Program-made: the position numbers and the translations under genes | Shown here: positions 55,157-62,333 of the stretch, piece after piece | Layout of the letters: every line of letters begins with the position of its first letter | How positions within the stretch are numbered: position 1 is the first letter of the stretch | Assembly: GCA_000687695.1 (NCBI GenBank) | Contig: JHWZ01000011.1 | Location: 28,219 to 92,218, forward strand | Origin: Lachnospiraceae bacterium P6B14 | GTDB lineage: Bacteria > Bacillota > Clostridia > Lachnospirales > Lachnospiraceae | Reading direction: 5' to 3' | DNA length: 64,000 nt | Notes under the pieces: model-generated | Database searches by the model: none | Told to the model about the DNA's origin: nothing | Seen by the model: the letters and a program-made list of their open reading frames with translations, nothing else

Positions 55157-57460
55157 ATGACAAACAAAATATTTAAACGATTATGCGCGTGTTTGATTTT
55201 GGCAACTATGATGTTTGGGCTTACTGCTGAGTTTATAAGTGCAGGCTCGGTAGCACAGGCCGCTGTCGATGGATCAACAACCGGTCAGACAGATGCAGAT
55301 GACTTATCCGAGTTTGTAGGAAAGACATTTGCTATTTGCGAGGGAACATCTTTTGAGGATACTTTAAAAGAAGAAATCCCCGGCGAGTACAAGCTCTTGC
55401 AGTTCAAAACAACAACAGATGCTGCGGAGGCAGTTGTAAGTGGAAAAGCTGATATCGCTGTGATGGACTATCCTGTTGCCAAGCTTGCGGCGGGAAATCA
55501 CAAAGAGCTCGGTGTGTATTCCAAAAAACTTAAGCCCTATGAGAACGGTTGGGCTTTCAGGAAGGGTGACAAAAGGCGTGATGAGTTCAGCGCTGTTTTG
55601 GAAAAATTTGACAAAGACGGTACGCTTAAACGCCTTATGGATAAATGGACATCCGGAAATGCGTCTGATAAAACCATCCCGGAGCAGAGCTGGCCGGGAT
55701 CAAAAGGTGAGATAGTGTTTACCTCATCGCCTGACTATGAGCCTGTGTACTATATGGGAGAGGGCGGACAGATACTCGGATATGATGTTGAGCTTATGCT
55801 TCTTGCTTGCAAGGAGCTTGATTATCATGTAAAATTTGTAGGTCTCAACTTCGACGGTATGATGCCGGCACTTGCCTCCGGCAAAACAGATCTTCTGGGA
55901 GGCGGTCTGGCGATAAAAGAAGAAAGAAAAAAGACGATGGATTTCACGTATCCGGAGTACCAGGGTGCGACTACGCTTGTTGTCAGAAAAGACGGTCCTC
56001 TTGGAGACGGGATAGAGCAGGAGTACTCTGACGAGCTGATCGTAAACTCTCTCGAGGAAATGAAGGGCAAGGAGTACGCTACCATAAAAGGTAGTGTTGT
56101 ACCGGAGCTTGTTGCGGAAGTTGTTCCTGAAGCACAGGCAGCTATATTTAATTCGTTTGCAGACTGTCTGGCAGCTCTGAAATCAGGCCGTGTTGATATG
56201 ATGATCGCCTCAAAACCGATCGCTTTGCTATTCAGCAATCAAAACCCGGAGATCGGGATTTCGGATGTAAATATAAAGGATGACAGAAATGCATTCGGTT
56301 TTGCGAAAAACAGTCCGCTCACTGCGAAGTTCGATGAGGTTATAGAAAAATACAAAAAAGACGGAACCCTGGCAAAGCTTGAAGAGATTTGGATGGGAAC
56401 CGATGAATCAAAAAAAGTTGTAGATAAATCCGGGCTTACCGGAGAAAACGGAACGATCAGAGTTTGGGCTGACAATACTTCAATTCCGATGTCCTATATC
56501 GGCGATGGTGGTGAATTGATCGGCTATGAAGTGGATCTGTTTTACAGGATTGCCAGAGAGCTGGGGATGAATGTAGAAGAGACAACCGCTGACTTTGATG
56601 CGCTTATTTCGGCTCTTACAGCAGGCAAATGCGATGCTATCATAGGATGTTTGACCATAACGGACGAGAGAAAACAACGCATTGATTTCTCTATACCGGA
56701 GTACGAGGGTGCCATCACGGTCCTGTCAAAAAAGAAAAATGCGGAGATCAATAATGAAGGATTTTTTGAATCATTAAAAAACAGTTTTTACAACACATAT
56801 ATAGTTGAGAGCAGATGGAAAATGATCCTGCAGGGACTTGGGGTGACGATCGTTATCTCCGTGGCTTCCGCGATCATAGGATTGATATTCGGATTCTGTC
56901 TGTGTATGATCAGGAGGAGCAAGGTCAAAGTCGCATCAAAACTGGTGGCGATATTTGTCAGGATCATCCAGGGCACACCGATCATAGTTATCCTTATGAT
57001 ATTGTACTATATCATATTCGGAAGTACGGATGTATCGGGAGTTGTCATCGCAGTCATAGGATTTTCGATAAACTTTGCTGCTTACTCTTCGGAGATGATG
57101 CGAAGCGGTATAAATGCCGTAAGCGACGGCCAGCGTGAGGCAGCACTTGCGTTGGGACTTACCAATAGACAAAGCTTTTTCATGGTGGTATTTCCGCAGG
57201 CTGCGACTCACTTCATACCTGTACTGAAGGGTGAGTTTATATCTATGGTAAAAATGACCTCCGTGGTTGGATATATCGCTGTAGAGGATCTGACCAAGAT
57301 ATCGGATATCATCCGTTCAAGGACTATGGATGCATTTTTCCCGTTGATATCAACGGCTGTTATATACTTTATTTTGGCAAATGTTTTGATCCTTGCCATA
57401 TCATTTTTTGAGAAAAAAGTAGATGCAAAAAAACGACCGAGAGTCGTAAAAATGAAATAA
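55157..57460 (+). CDS. Multi-lobe substrate-binding protein fused to ABC permease (B1)
   Basis: 767-aa exported-membrane fusion. ATG at 55157 gives a signal peptide (1 to about 36); the frame opens earlier but without a ribosome site. Type II binding-protein lobes follow in the order lobe 2 (50-170, GKTFAICEG to MDKWTSG), lobe 1 (183-283, EIVFTSSPDYEPVYYMGEGG), lobe 2 (296-416, KGKEYATIKGSVVPEL to EEIWMG), lobe 1 (431-530, TIRVWADNTSIPMSYIGDGG). The permease (about 551-750) has five helices and the EAA motif GQREAALALGLTNRQSFFMV (658-677). So two binding modules precede one permease, and the last lobe 1 has no lobe 2 after it. The partner ATPase is 37 bp upstream. Confidence 0.85.
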   Translation: MTNKIFKRLCACLILATMMFGLTAEFISAGSVAQAAVDGSTTGQTDADDLSEFVGKTFAICEGTSFEDTLKEEIPGEYKLLQFKTTTDAAEAVVSGKADIAVMDYPVAKLAAGNHKELGVYSKKLKPYENGWAFRKGDKRRDEFSAVLEKFDKDGTLKRLMDKWTSGNASDKTIPEQSWPGSKGEIVFTSSPDYEPVYYMGEGGQILGYDVELMLLACKELDYHVKFVGLNFDGMMPALASGKTDLLGGGLAIKEERKKTMDFTYPEYQGATTLVVRKDGPLGDGIEQEYSDELIVNSLEEMKGKEYATIKGSVVPELVAEVVPEAQAAIFNSFADCLAALKSGRVDMMIASKPIALLFSNQNPEIGISDVNIKDDRNAFGFAKNSPLTAKFDEVIEKYKKDGTLAKLEEIWMGTDESKKVVDKSGLTGENGTIRVWADNTSIPMSYIGDGGELIGYEVDLFYRIARELGMNVEETTADFDALISALTAGKCDAIIGCLTITDERKQRIDFSIPEYEGAITVLSKKKNAEINNEGFFESLKNSFYNTYIVESRWKMILQGLGVTIVISVASAIIGLIFGFCLCMIRRSKVKVASKLVAIFVRIIQGTPIIVILMILYYIIFGSTDVSGVVIAVIGFSINFAAYSSEMMRSGINAVSDGQREAALALGLTNRQSFFMVVFPQAATHFIPVLKGEFISMVKMTSVVGYIAVEDLTKISDIIRSRTMDAFFPLISTAVIYFILANVLILAISFFEKKVDAKKRPRVVKMK

Positions 57461-57481
57461 TATATACAAGGGGGTAGGAAC

Positions 57482-59059
57482 ATGCTTGGTGTGAAAAATC
57501 ACGCTGATGCGATGGCTTTTTTGCTTTTGGTCATTGTTCTTTTGCTCGCATTTACTGCACCGATATCGTATGCAGCGGAAGAAAAACCCATTGATACTCA
57601 GGAACAAAACACCGAACAGGCAAAATCAGAGCCTGAGTTTTCATCCTTTTCGGAGTTGTCCGGAAAGACGATCGCCATGCTTGTCGGAGCGCCTTTCGAG
57701 GAGCTGATCAAAAGCAAGGTCGGTGATGTCAAGGAGTTTCAATACTATGCAACTCTGCCCGATATGCAGCTTGCACTTGAGTCGGGGAAGATCGATGCAT
57801 TTTTTATGAACAGTGCGATAGCCACTCTTTTGGACAACAAAAACAACAACCTTGCAGTGCTTCCCGAAAACCTCGGAGAGGACGATTTCGGATTCGCGTT
57901 CAAAAAAGGTAATGAGGACAGAGATAAATGGCAAAAGGCGTATGATTCACTTGACAAAGCGGATATAGAAGAAGCCTGGCAAAAATGGACCGGTTCAGAT
58001 GAGACCATAAAAAAACTTCCGGATGTTGACTGGGAAGGAAATGCCGGCTCCGTAAATGTCGTGGCCTGCAACACTCTTGAGCCGATGTGCTATGTCGGAG
58101 AGGGCGGAGAAATAGTGGGATTCGACATAGAAATTTTGATGATGATGGCGAAAAAACTTGATATCAAGCTCAATGTAAAAGGCTCGGAGTTTGCATCCAT
58201 CATGCCTGAGGTTCAATCAGGTAAGTCAGATATCGGATGCGGTTCGATCATGGTTACTGATGAGAGAAGAGAGCTGGTTGATTTTGTTGATTACTATCCG
58301 GGAGCGTATCAGCTGATGGTAAGGACCGCTGGATCAGCCAAGCAGAGCGAGGGATTTTTCGAAGGTATTGTGTCAAGCTTTCACAGAACATTTATCCGTG
58401 AAGGCAGATACAGTCTTGTGCTCACGGGACTTCTATATACGGTACTGATGGCAGCGGCGGCAGGGATCCTCGGACTTCTCATAGGATTTTCTTTGGTGCT
58501 CCTCAGAAGAAAGGATATCGCATTTTTCAATGCGCTGATCAAGTGCTATACATCGATCATAACAGGCATCCCTGTGATAGTCATACTTATGGTTTTGTAC
58601 TATATAATATTTGGTGCAGTTGATATCTCGGCGGTCATCGTAGCGACTATAGGCTTTGCGCTCATTTTTGGATCGAGGGTTTACGGCACTGTCATAAATG
58701 CCGTAAAAGCTGTAGATATCGGTCAACAGGAGGCTGCCTATGCGCTCGGATACACAGATGGCCTTGCATTTAGAAAAATAATCCTTCCGCAGGCAAGACC
58801 TATATATACACCGCTTTTACAGACTCAATTCGTGATGCTTGTAAAAGAAACCAGTGTGGCGGGATACATCACGGTTGTGGACCTGACAAAGGCAGGTGAC
58901 CTCATCAGAAGCAGGACGATGGAGGCATTTTTCCCGTTGATAGCGATAGCGGTTATATACTTTTTGCTGACTTGGGCGCTTACTAAGCTTATCAAAGCGA
59001 TAGAAAACAAACGCATCAAGCTGCGAAGAGAAGGTAGCAAAAGGGAGGTGAAGGCGTAA
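57482..59059 (+). CDS. Permuted substrate-binding protein fused to ABC permease (B2)
   Basis: 525-aa paralogue of the preceding protein with one binding module. Signal segment 12-32; lobe 2-like part 55-172 (LSGKTIAMLVGAPFEELIKS, EAWQKWTGSDE); lobe 1-like part 189-283 (CNTLEPMCYVGEGGEIVGFD, then MVTDERRELVDF); permease about 310-505 with the EAA motif GQQEAAYALGYTDGLAFRKI (414-433). Canonical binding proteins run lobe 1 then lobe 2 then a short C-terminal helix; here lobe 2 plus the helix comes first, a circular permutation. The helix in the lobe 2 part (KWT) corresponds to the canonical protein's C-terminus. It lies 21 bp after B1 and 2 bp before A2. Substrate unknown. Confidence 0.85.
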   Translation: MLGVKNHADAMAFLLLVIVLLLAFTAPISYAAEEKPIDTQEQNTEQAKSEPEFSSFSELSGKTIAMLVGAPFEELIKSKVGDVKEFQYYATLPDMQLALESGKIDAFFMNSAIATLLDNKNNNLAVLPENLGEDDFGFAFKKGNEDRDKWQKAYDSLDKADIEEAWQKWTGSDETIKKLPDVDWEGNAGSVNVVACNTLEPMCYVGEGGEIVGFDIEILMMMAKKLDIKLNVKGSEFASIMPEVQSGKSDIGCGSIMVTDERRELVDFVDYYPGAYQLMVRTAGSAKQSEGFFEGIVSSFHRTFIREGRYSLVLTGLLYTVLMAAAAGILGLLIGFSLVLLRRKDIAFFNALIKCYTSIITGIPVIVILMVLYYIIFGAVDISAVIVATIGFALIFGSRVYGTVINAVKAVDIGQQEAAYALGYTDGLAFRKIILPQARPIYTPLLQTQFVMLVKETSVAGYITVVDLTKAGDLIRSRTMEAFFPLIAIAVIYFLLTWALTKLIKAIENKRIKLRREGSKREVKA

Positions 59060-59061
59060 TC

Positions 59062-60156
59062 ATGAGTATCATAAGTATCAAAAATCTTACAAAAAAATAC
59101 GCTGATGTCACCCCTATCGAGAAAGTCAATCTTGAAGTGGAAGAGGGTGAAGTGATCTCGATCATCGGTCCTTCGGGTACCGGTAAATCCACACTTCTTC
59201 GTTGCATAAACAGACTTGAAACGCCAAGCGCCGGTGTGATAGAGGTGGACGGAGTGAATGTCTGTGATCCCAAGACCGATCTTTCGGAAGTCAGGAAAAA
59301 AATGGGGATGGTCTTTCAGTCGTTTAATCTGTTTGGGCACAAAACCGTGATGGAAAACATAATGATGCCGCAGATGGATCTGCTTGGTGCGTCCGAAAAA
59401 GAAGCGCACGAGGAGGCTATAACCCAGCTTGCCAGAGTTGGACTTGTAGAGATACGAAACAAATACCCGGACGAGCTCTCCGGCGGGCAAAAACAAAGGG
59501 TAGCTATAGCAAGAGCCCTTGCAATGCATCCGAAAATACTGCTTTTTGATGAGCCCACTTCTGCACTTGATCCGACCATGGTATCGGAGGTATTGTCTGT
59601 TATCAATGACCTCGCGGGAACAGGTCTGACGATGATCATAGTAACGCATGAAATGAGACTTGCGAGGGACATATCTTCAAGAGTGATCTTTATGAAGGGT
59701 GGTGGGATATGCGAGCAGGGTACACCTGAGCAGATATTTGATAATCCCGAAAAAGAGGAGACAAAATCATTTATATATCGTATCAAAAGCTTTAATTATA
59801 CTATTTCATCCGAGTATCCTGATATGCCGGGACTGTTGTCGGAGGTTGATGAGTTCTGCAAAAGGCAGTTTATGCCCTCGGATGTCGCAAACAACTGCAG
59901 GCTTGTCATAGAAGAGGTAGCGGCGAGCTTTTTGATACCGCATATGAAAAACAATATCGGTTCGGTCGTAAGTATCAGGTTAGATGCCGGAGAGGGTGGA
60001 GAAAAATCGGTTCTCGAGGTTGACTACACTGAAATAGCCGACAGATTTGATCCGTTCGGAGAAGGCGCGGATGAGATCGCATTGAAGCTTCTGATGAGCA
60101 AGGTGGCTTCAAAAAAAATGCCAAAGCCCGGTATAGTTCAGTTTGAGATTAACTGA
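59062..60156 (+). CDS. Amino-acid-type ABC ATPase with RsbW-like C-terminal domain (A2)
   Basis: Paralogue of A1 (364 aa). Walker [10 protein letters not shown] (36-44), LSGGQ (139-143), Walker B LLFDE (160-164) and His196 are intact. The tail from about 245 is closer to the anti-sigma ATPase family than in A1: helix CRLVIEEVAASFLIPHM (279-295), strands VVSIRLDAGEGG and SVLEVDYTE, then RFDPFGEGADEIALKLLMSK (328-347), recalling the PFDP and lid segments of RsbW-type proteins. The N-box Asn is Ser289 and the DxGxG glycines are missing, so ATP binding by the tail is doubtful. It starts 2 bp after B2, closing the A1-B1-B2-A2 mirror order. Confidence 0.86.
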   Translation: MSIISIKNLTKKYADVTPIEKVNLEVEEGEVISIIGPSGTGKSTLLRCINRLETPSAGVIEVDGVNVCDPKTDLSEVRKKMGMVFQSFNLFGHKTVMENIMMPQMDLLGASEKEAHEEAITQLARVGLVEIRNKYPDELSGGQKQRVAIARALAMHPKILLFDEPTSALDPTMVSEVLSVINDLAGTGLTMIIVTHEMRLARDISSRVIFMKGGGICEQGTPEQIFDNPEKEETKSFIYRIKSFNYTISSEYPDMPGLLSEVDEFCKRQFMPSDVANNCRLVIEEVAASFLIPHMKNNIGSVVSIRLDAGEGGEKSVLEVDYTEIADRFDPFGEGADEIALKLLMSKVASKKMPKPGIVQFEIN

Positions 60157-60239
60157 GTCGCTTACACCCGTGGATAGTAACAGTCACTTATGTAAAGATC
60201 GAGAAACCATGATGCCCAACTGATAGCAGGAGTATGAAC

Positions 60240-60938
60240 ATGAACAGAAAACAGATACATGCAGTGGTGTTTGACTTAGACGGCACCCTGCTCGACACAC
60301 TTCGGGATTTGGCAGATGCCGTCAATGCAGCATTAACAAAGAACGGACTGCCGACACGATCCCTTGACGATGTCCGCAGATTCGTCGGAAACGGCATCGC
60401 CAATCTCATTGTACGCGCTATGCCGGGCGGTGAGTACCCGGATACGCTGTCTGATATAGCGGATGATCCGGTGAAAGTCGAACTGCATCACAGACTGCTG
60501 CAGGACTTCTCGGAATACTATGAGATTCACTGCGAGGACAACACCAGACCATACGATGGAATCGTACCACTTCTCGAAACATTGAAGGCACAGGGAATCC
60601 GTATGGCTGTTGTATCCAACAAGGCGGACTTTGCAGTTAAAAAAATGATCCCGTCCTACTTTGGTGATCTCATCGATGTCGCCGCCGGCGAGGATGAGGC
60701 ACATGGCATCGGAAAGAAACCATCACCGGAGATGGTTCTGTCTGCGCTGGGTAAAATCGGTGTCGCGCCGGAGCACGCCATCTATGTCGGAGACTCGGAT
60801 GTGGATATCCGTACAGCGAAAAATGCCGGCATACCATGCATCAGCGTACTGTGGGGCTTTCGCTCCAGAGAGTTTCTGCTGGAGCACGGAGCGGTCACGC
60901 TGATATGCGAGCCGGAGGAGTTGTTGGCATACCTATAA
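60240..60938 (+). CDS. gph: HAD-family phosphatase (phosphoglycolate phosphatase-like)
   Basis: Haloacid dehalogenase-like phosphatase; family members act on 2-phosphoglycolate or other small phosphates. Motif I DLDGTLLDTLRDLADAVNAA, motif II VVSNKADF, Lys in IGKKPSPEMVLSAL and motif III YVGDSDVDIRTAKNAGIPCI are all intact; the cap domain lies between motifs I and II. ATG at 60240 has AGGAG 7 bases upstream (the ATG two codons earlier is too close). 233 aa, normal for Gph. No clear promoter in the 83-bp gap after the ABC locus, so it may be read through. Confidence 0.85.
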   Translation: MNRKQIHAVVFDLDGTLLDTLRDLADAVNAALTKNGLPTRSLDDVRRFVGNGIANLIVRAMPGGEYPDTLSDIADDPVKVELHHRLLQDFSEYYEIHCEDNTRPYDGIVPLLETLKAQGIRMAVVSNKADFAVKKMIPSYFGDLIDVAAGEDEAHGIGKKPSPEMVLSALGKIGVAPEHAIYVGDSDVDIRTAKNAGIPCISVLWGFRSREFLLEHGAVTLICEPEELLAYL

Positions 60939-60950
60939 AAATGGACAGAA

Positions 60951-60977
60951 ACGACCTTAGGGTCGGTTCTATTTATG
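60951..60977 (+). terminator. Short hairpin after gph (repeat copy 1)
   Basis: CGACC/GGTCG around TTAG, then GTTCTATTTAT. The 19 bases CGACCTTAGGGTCGGTTCT (60952-60970) recur exactly at 62218-62236. A weak terminator here, strong in the second copy. Confidence 0.5.
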
Positions 60978-61025
60978 TTCGAAACTTGAAGCTGGGTGGC
61001 TTTGAAATGGTTTTATTTTCAAGTC

Positions 61026-61054
61026 TTGACAACACACATTATCGATGATATAGT
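61026..61054 (+). promoter_or_regulatory. Strong promoter with no gene directly behind it
   Basis: TTGACA (61026-61031) and TATAGT (61049-61054), 17-bp spacer. The transcript would start near 61061, at the base of a predicted RNA fold; the next ORF has its own promoter 218 bp later. Confidence 0.75.
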
Positions 61055-61060
61055 AGTATC

Positions 61061-61255
61061 ACTTAGTAGCCGATACGTTCCGTCCAATCTGATGGACGTA
61101 AAGAGTATCCGCTATATTCTCACACACCGGTCAAGGTCTTTGGCTGGCGGGTGCCTAAGTAGTTTCAGTTAATCTAAAGAATTCCGATTAATCATTATTT
61201 GGGTTCGCGCCTGGGATGCGAGCCTCTCTTAAAGTTATCTCTTAAAGATACCTGT
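61061..61255 (+). ncRNA. Candidate structured non-coding RNA
   Basis: The interval has no ORF but a dense set of pairings. ACTTAG (61061-61066) pairs with CTAAGT (61155-61160) and closes two arms: TAGC-GATAC (61067-61076) with GTATC-GCTA (61105-61114) plus CGTCCA/TGGACG (61081-61098), and CCGGTCAA (61127-61134) with TTGGCTGG (61140-61147). Downstream are TTAATC/GATTAA (61169-61191) and GGTTCGC/GCGAGCC (61202-61224). It lies right behind a strong promoter. The class is not identified; about 195 nt would suit raiA-type or 6S-type RNAs, but I cannot match a consensus by eye. The 3' end is uncertain. Confidence 0.6.
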
Positions 61256-61271
61256 TTTCGAATAGATAATG

Positions 61272-61300
61272 TTGACAAGTTATAACAAATTTGATATAAT
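61272..61300 (+). promoter_or_regulatory. Consensus promoter of the toxin-antitoxin operon
   Basis: TTGACA (61272-61277) and TATAAT (61295-61300) with a 17-bp spacer, a perfect match. The toxin start is 20 bp after the -10, so the leader is very short. Confidence 0.85.
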
Positions 61301-61319
61301 ATGAAAGGAAGTGAAGTGC

Positions 61320-61688
61320 ATGTTCAGAATTGAATATTATGAAGATGAACAAGGGAGAAGTGATATTAGAGATTTTCTTGTCAGTCTAAATAAAAGAGCG
61401 AAGAAAAGTAAGAATGCACGAATCAACCGCAATAAAGTTGTAGCATATATTGACCTTCTAGAAGAATATGGGACTCGCATAGGAAAACCGGTAACAAAAC
61501 ACCTGGATGGTGATATTTGGGAGTTGCGTCCGTTGGCTAACAGAATTCTGTATGCTTATCATGAAGAAAACACGTTTGTTTTACTTCATCATTTCAAAAA
61601 AGATACAAGGAAAACGCCAAAGAGAGAAATTGAAAAAGCCAAGAATGAATTGGATGAATACAGGAAGAGAGGTGGTAACAATGGGTGA
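61320..61688 (+). CDS. higB: HigB/RelE-type toxin (phage Gp49-like family)
   Basis: Predicted ribosome-dependent mRNA endonuclease toxin, 122 aa. The pattern MFRIEYYEDEQGRSDIRDFL, the helix KNARINRNKVVAYIDLLEEY and the core VTKHLDGDIWELRPLANRIL followed by AYHEENTFVLLHHFKKDTRK are typical of the Gp49/HigB-like family. ATG at 61320 is 8 bases after AAGGAAG; a GTG at 61311 abuts the ribosome site. The stop overlaps the antitoxin start by 8 bp. Toxin-first order is characteristic of HigBA pairs. Confidence 0.85.
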   Translation: MFRIEYYEDEQGRSDIRDFLVSLNKRAKKSKNARINRNKVVAYIDLLEEYGTRIGKPVTKHLDGDIWELRPLANRILYAYHEENTFVLLHHFKKDTRKTPKREIEKAKNELDEYRKRGGNNG

Positions 61689-61950
61689 ATGGAAAAAGCT
61701 TAGAGAAGAGCTAAATCTATCTGAAGAAGATGAAAAACTAATTGAGATGGAAATGGATTTGATCAAGGCCATGATCAGAATTCGAGAGGAACAGGGATTG
61801 TCTCAGACTGAGCTTGCGGAAAAAAGCCAGCTCAAACAACCGGCGATTGCCCGCATGGAAAAAAATGTTCACTCGCCTCAAGTAGATAGTTTGCTTAAGG
61901 TTCTTGTGTCAATGGGGTATACATTACAGATTGTACCAATCAACAAGTAA
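61681..61950 (+). CDS. higA: XRE-family antitoxin (HigA-like)
   Basis: 89-aa helix-turn-helix protein expected to neutralise the preceding toxin and repress the operon. The HTH reads RIREEQGLSQTELAEKSQLK followed by QPAIARMEKNVHSPQVDSLL, a clear Cro/C1-type domain in the C-terminal half; the N-terminal helix (about 1-35) is acidic. ATG at 61681 has AGAGGTGG upstream and overlaps the toxin stop; the longer frame from 61507 runs inside the toxin gene and is not used. Confidence 0.88.
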   Translation: MGEWKKLREELNLSEEDEKLIEMEMDLIKAMIRIREEQGLSQTELAEKSQLKQPAIARMEKNVHSPQVDSLLKVLVSMGYTLQIVPINK

Positions 61951-61971
61951 AAAGTAAGGAGGAAAAACGAT

Positions 61972-62184
61972 ATGATGGGACCGGCACTAAGAGAGTTTAT
62001 GAAGGATGATATAGAGGCCAGTGAGGCTAAAGGCCGCGAGGAAGGCCGCGAGGAAGGCGCCAAGGCGATGATCAGCATGTGCAAGAGCCTTGAAAGGGGA
62101 CGCCTTGATACCACGGAGATAATAATGAACGAGATGAGTTATAGTCAGGCAGAAGCCGAGAAACTGGTATCAAAGTACTGGTGA
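61972..62184 (+). CDS. Small helical protein resembling the tail of Rpn/PDDEXK transposase-like proteins
   Basis: 70-aa ORF with a good ribosome site (AAGGAGG before the ATG), 21 bp after the antitoxin. The charged segment EAKGREEGREEGAKAMISMC and the end MSYSQAEAEKLVSKYW resemble the C-terminal tail of Rpn-family recombination-promoting nuclease/putative transposase proteins, whose nuclease domain is entirely missing. It is either a remnant that gained expression from the toxin-antitoxin transcript or a short independent protein. No function assigned. Confidence 0.55.
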   Translation: MMGPALREFMKDDIEASEAKGREEGREEGAKAMISMCKSLERGRLDTTEIIMNEMSYSQAEAEKLVSKYW

Positions 62185-62213
62185 GTATTCACAAAAACTC
62201 ATGTATAAGCCCG

Positions 62214-62245
62214 GAACCGACCTTAGGGTCGGTTCTTTTTTTGCC
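62214..62245 (+). terminator. Terminator of the toxin-antitoxin operon (repeat copy 2)
   Basis: GAACCGACC (62214-62222) pairs perfectly with GGTCGGTTC (62227-62235) around TTAG, followed by seven T. Shares 19 identical bases with 60952-60970. Confidence 0.88.
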
Positions 62246-62333
62246 CTTTTTTCGAAAAGACCCTTCACGAGTCCTGAATATTGGACACGTACCTGCGCTA
62301 TAATGACAGTGTCAGGAGGAAATGACCCTTAAA

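Noticed and set aside
58825..59649. 274-aa minus-strand ORF
   Set aside because: Overlaps the end of B2 and the start of A2, whose motifs are intact; no ribosome site.
61507..61680. N-terminal extension of the antitoxin frame
   Set aside because: It lies inside the toxin gene in another frame; ATG at 61681 has the ribosome site and gives a normal HigA length.
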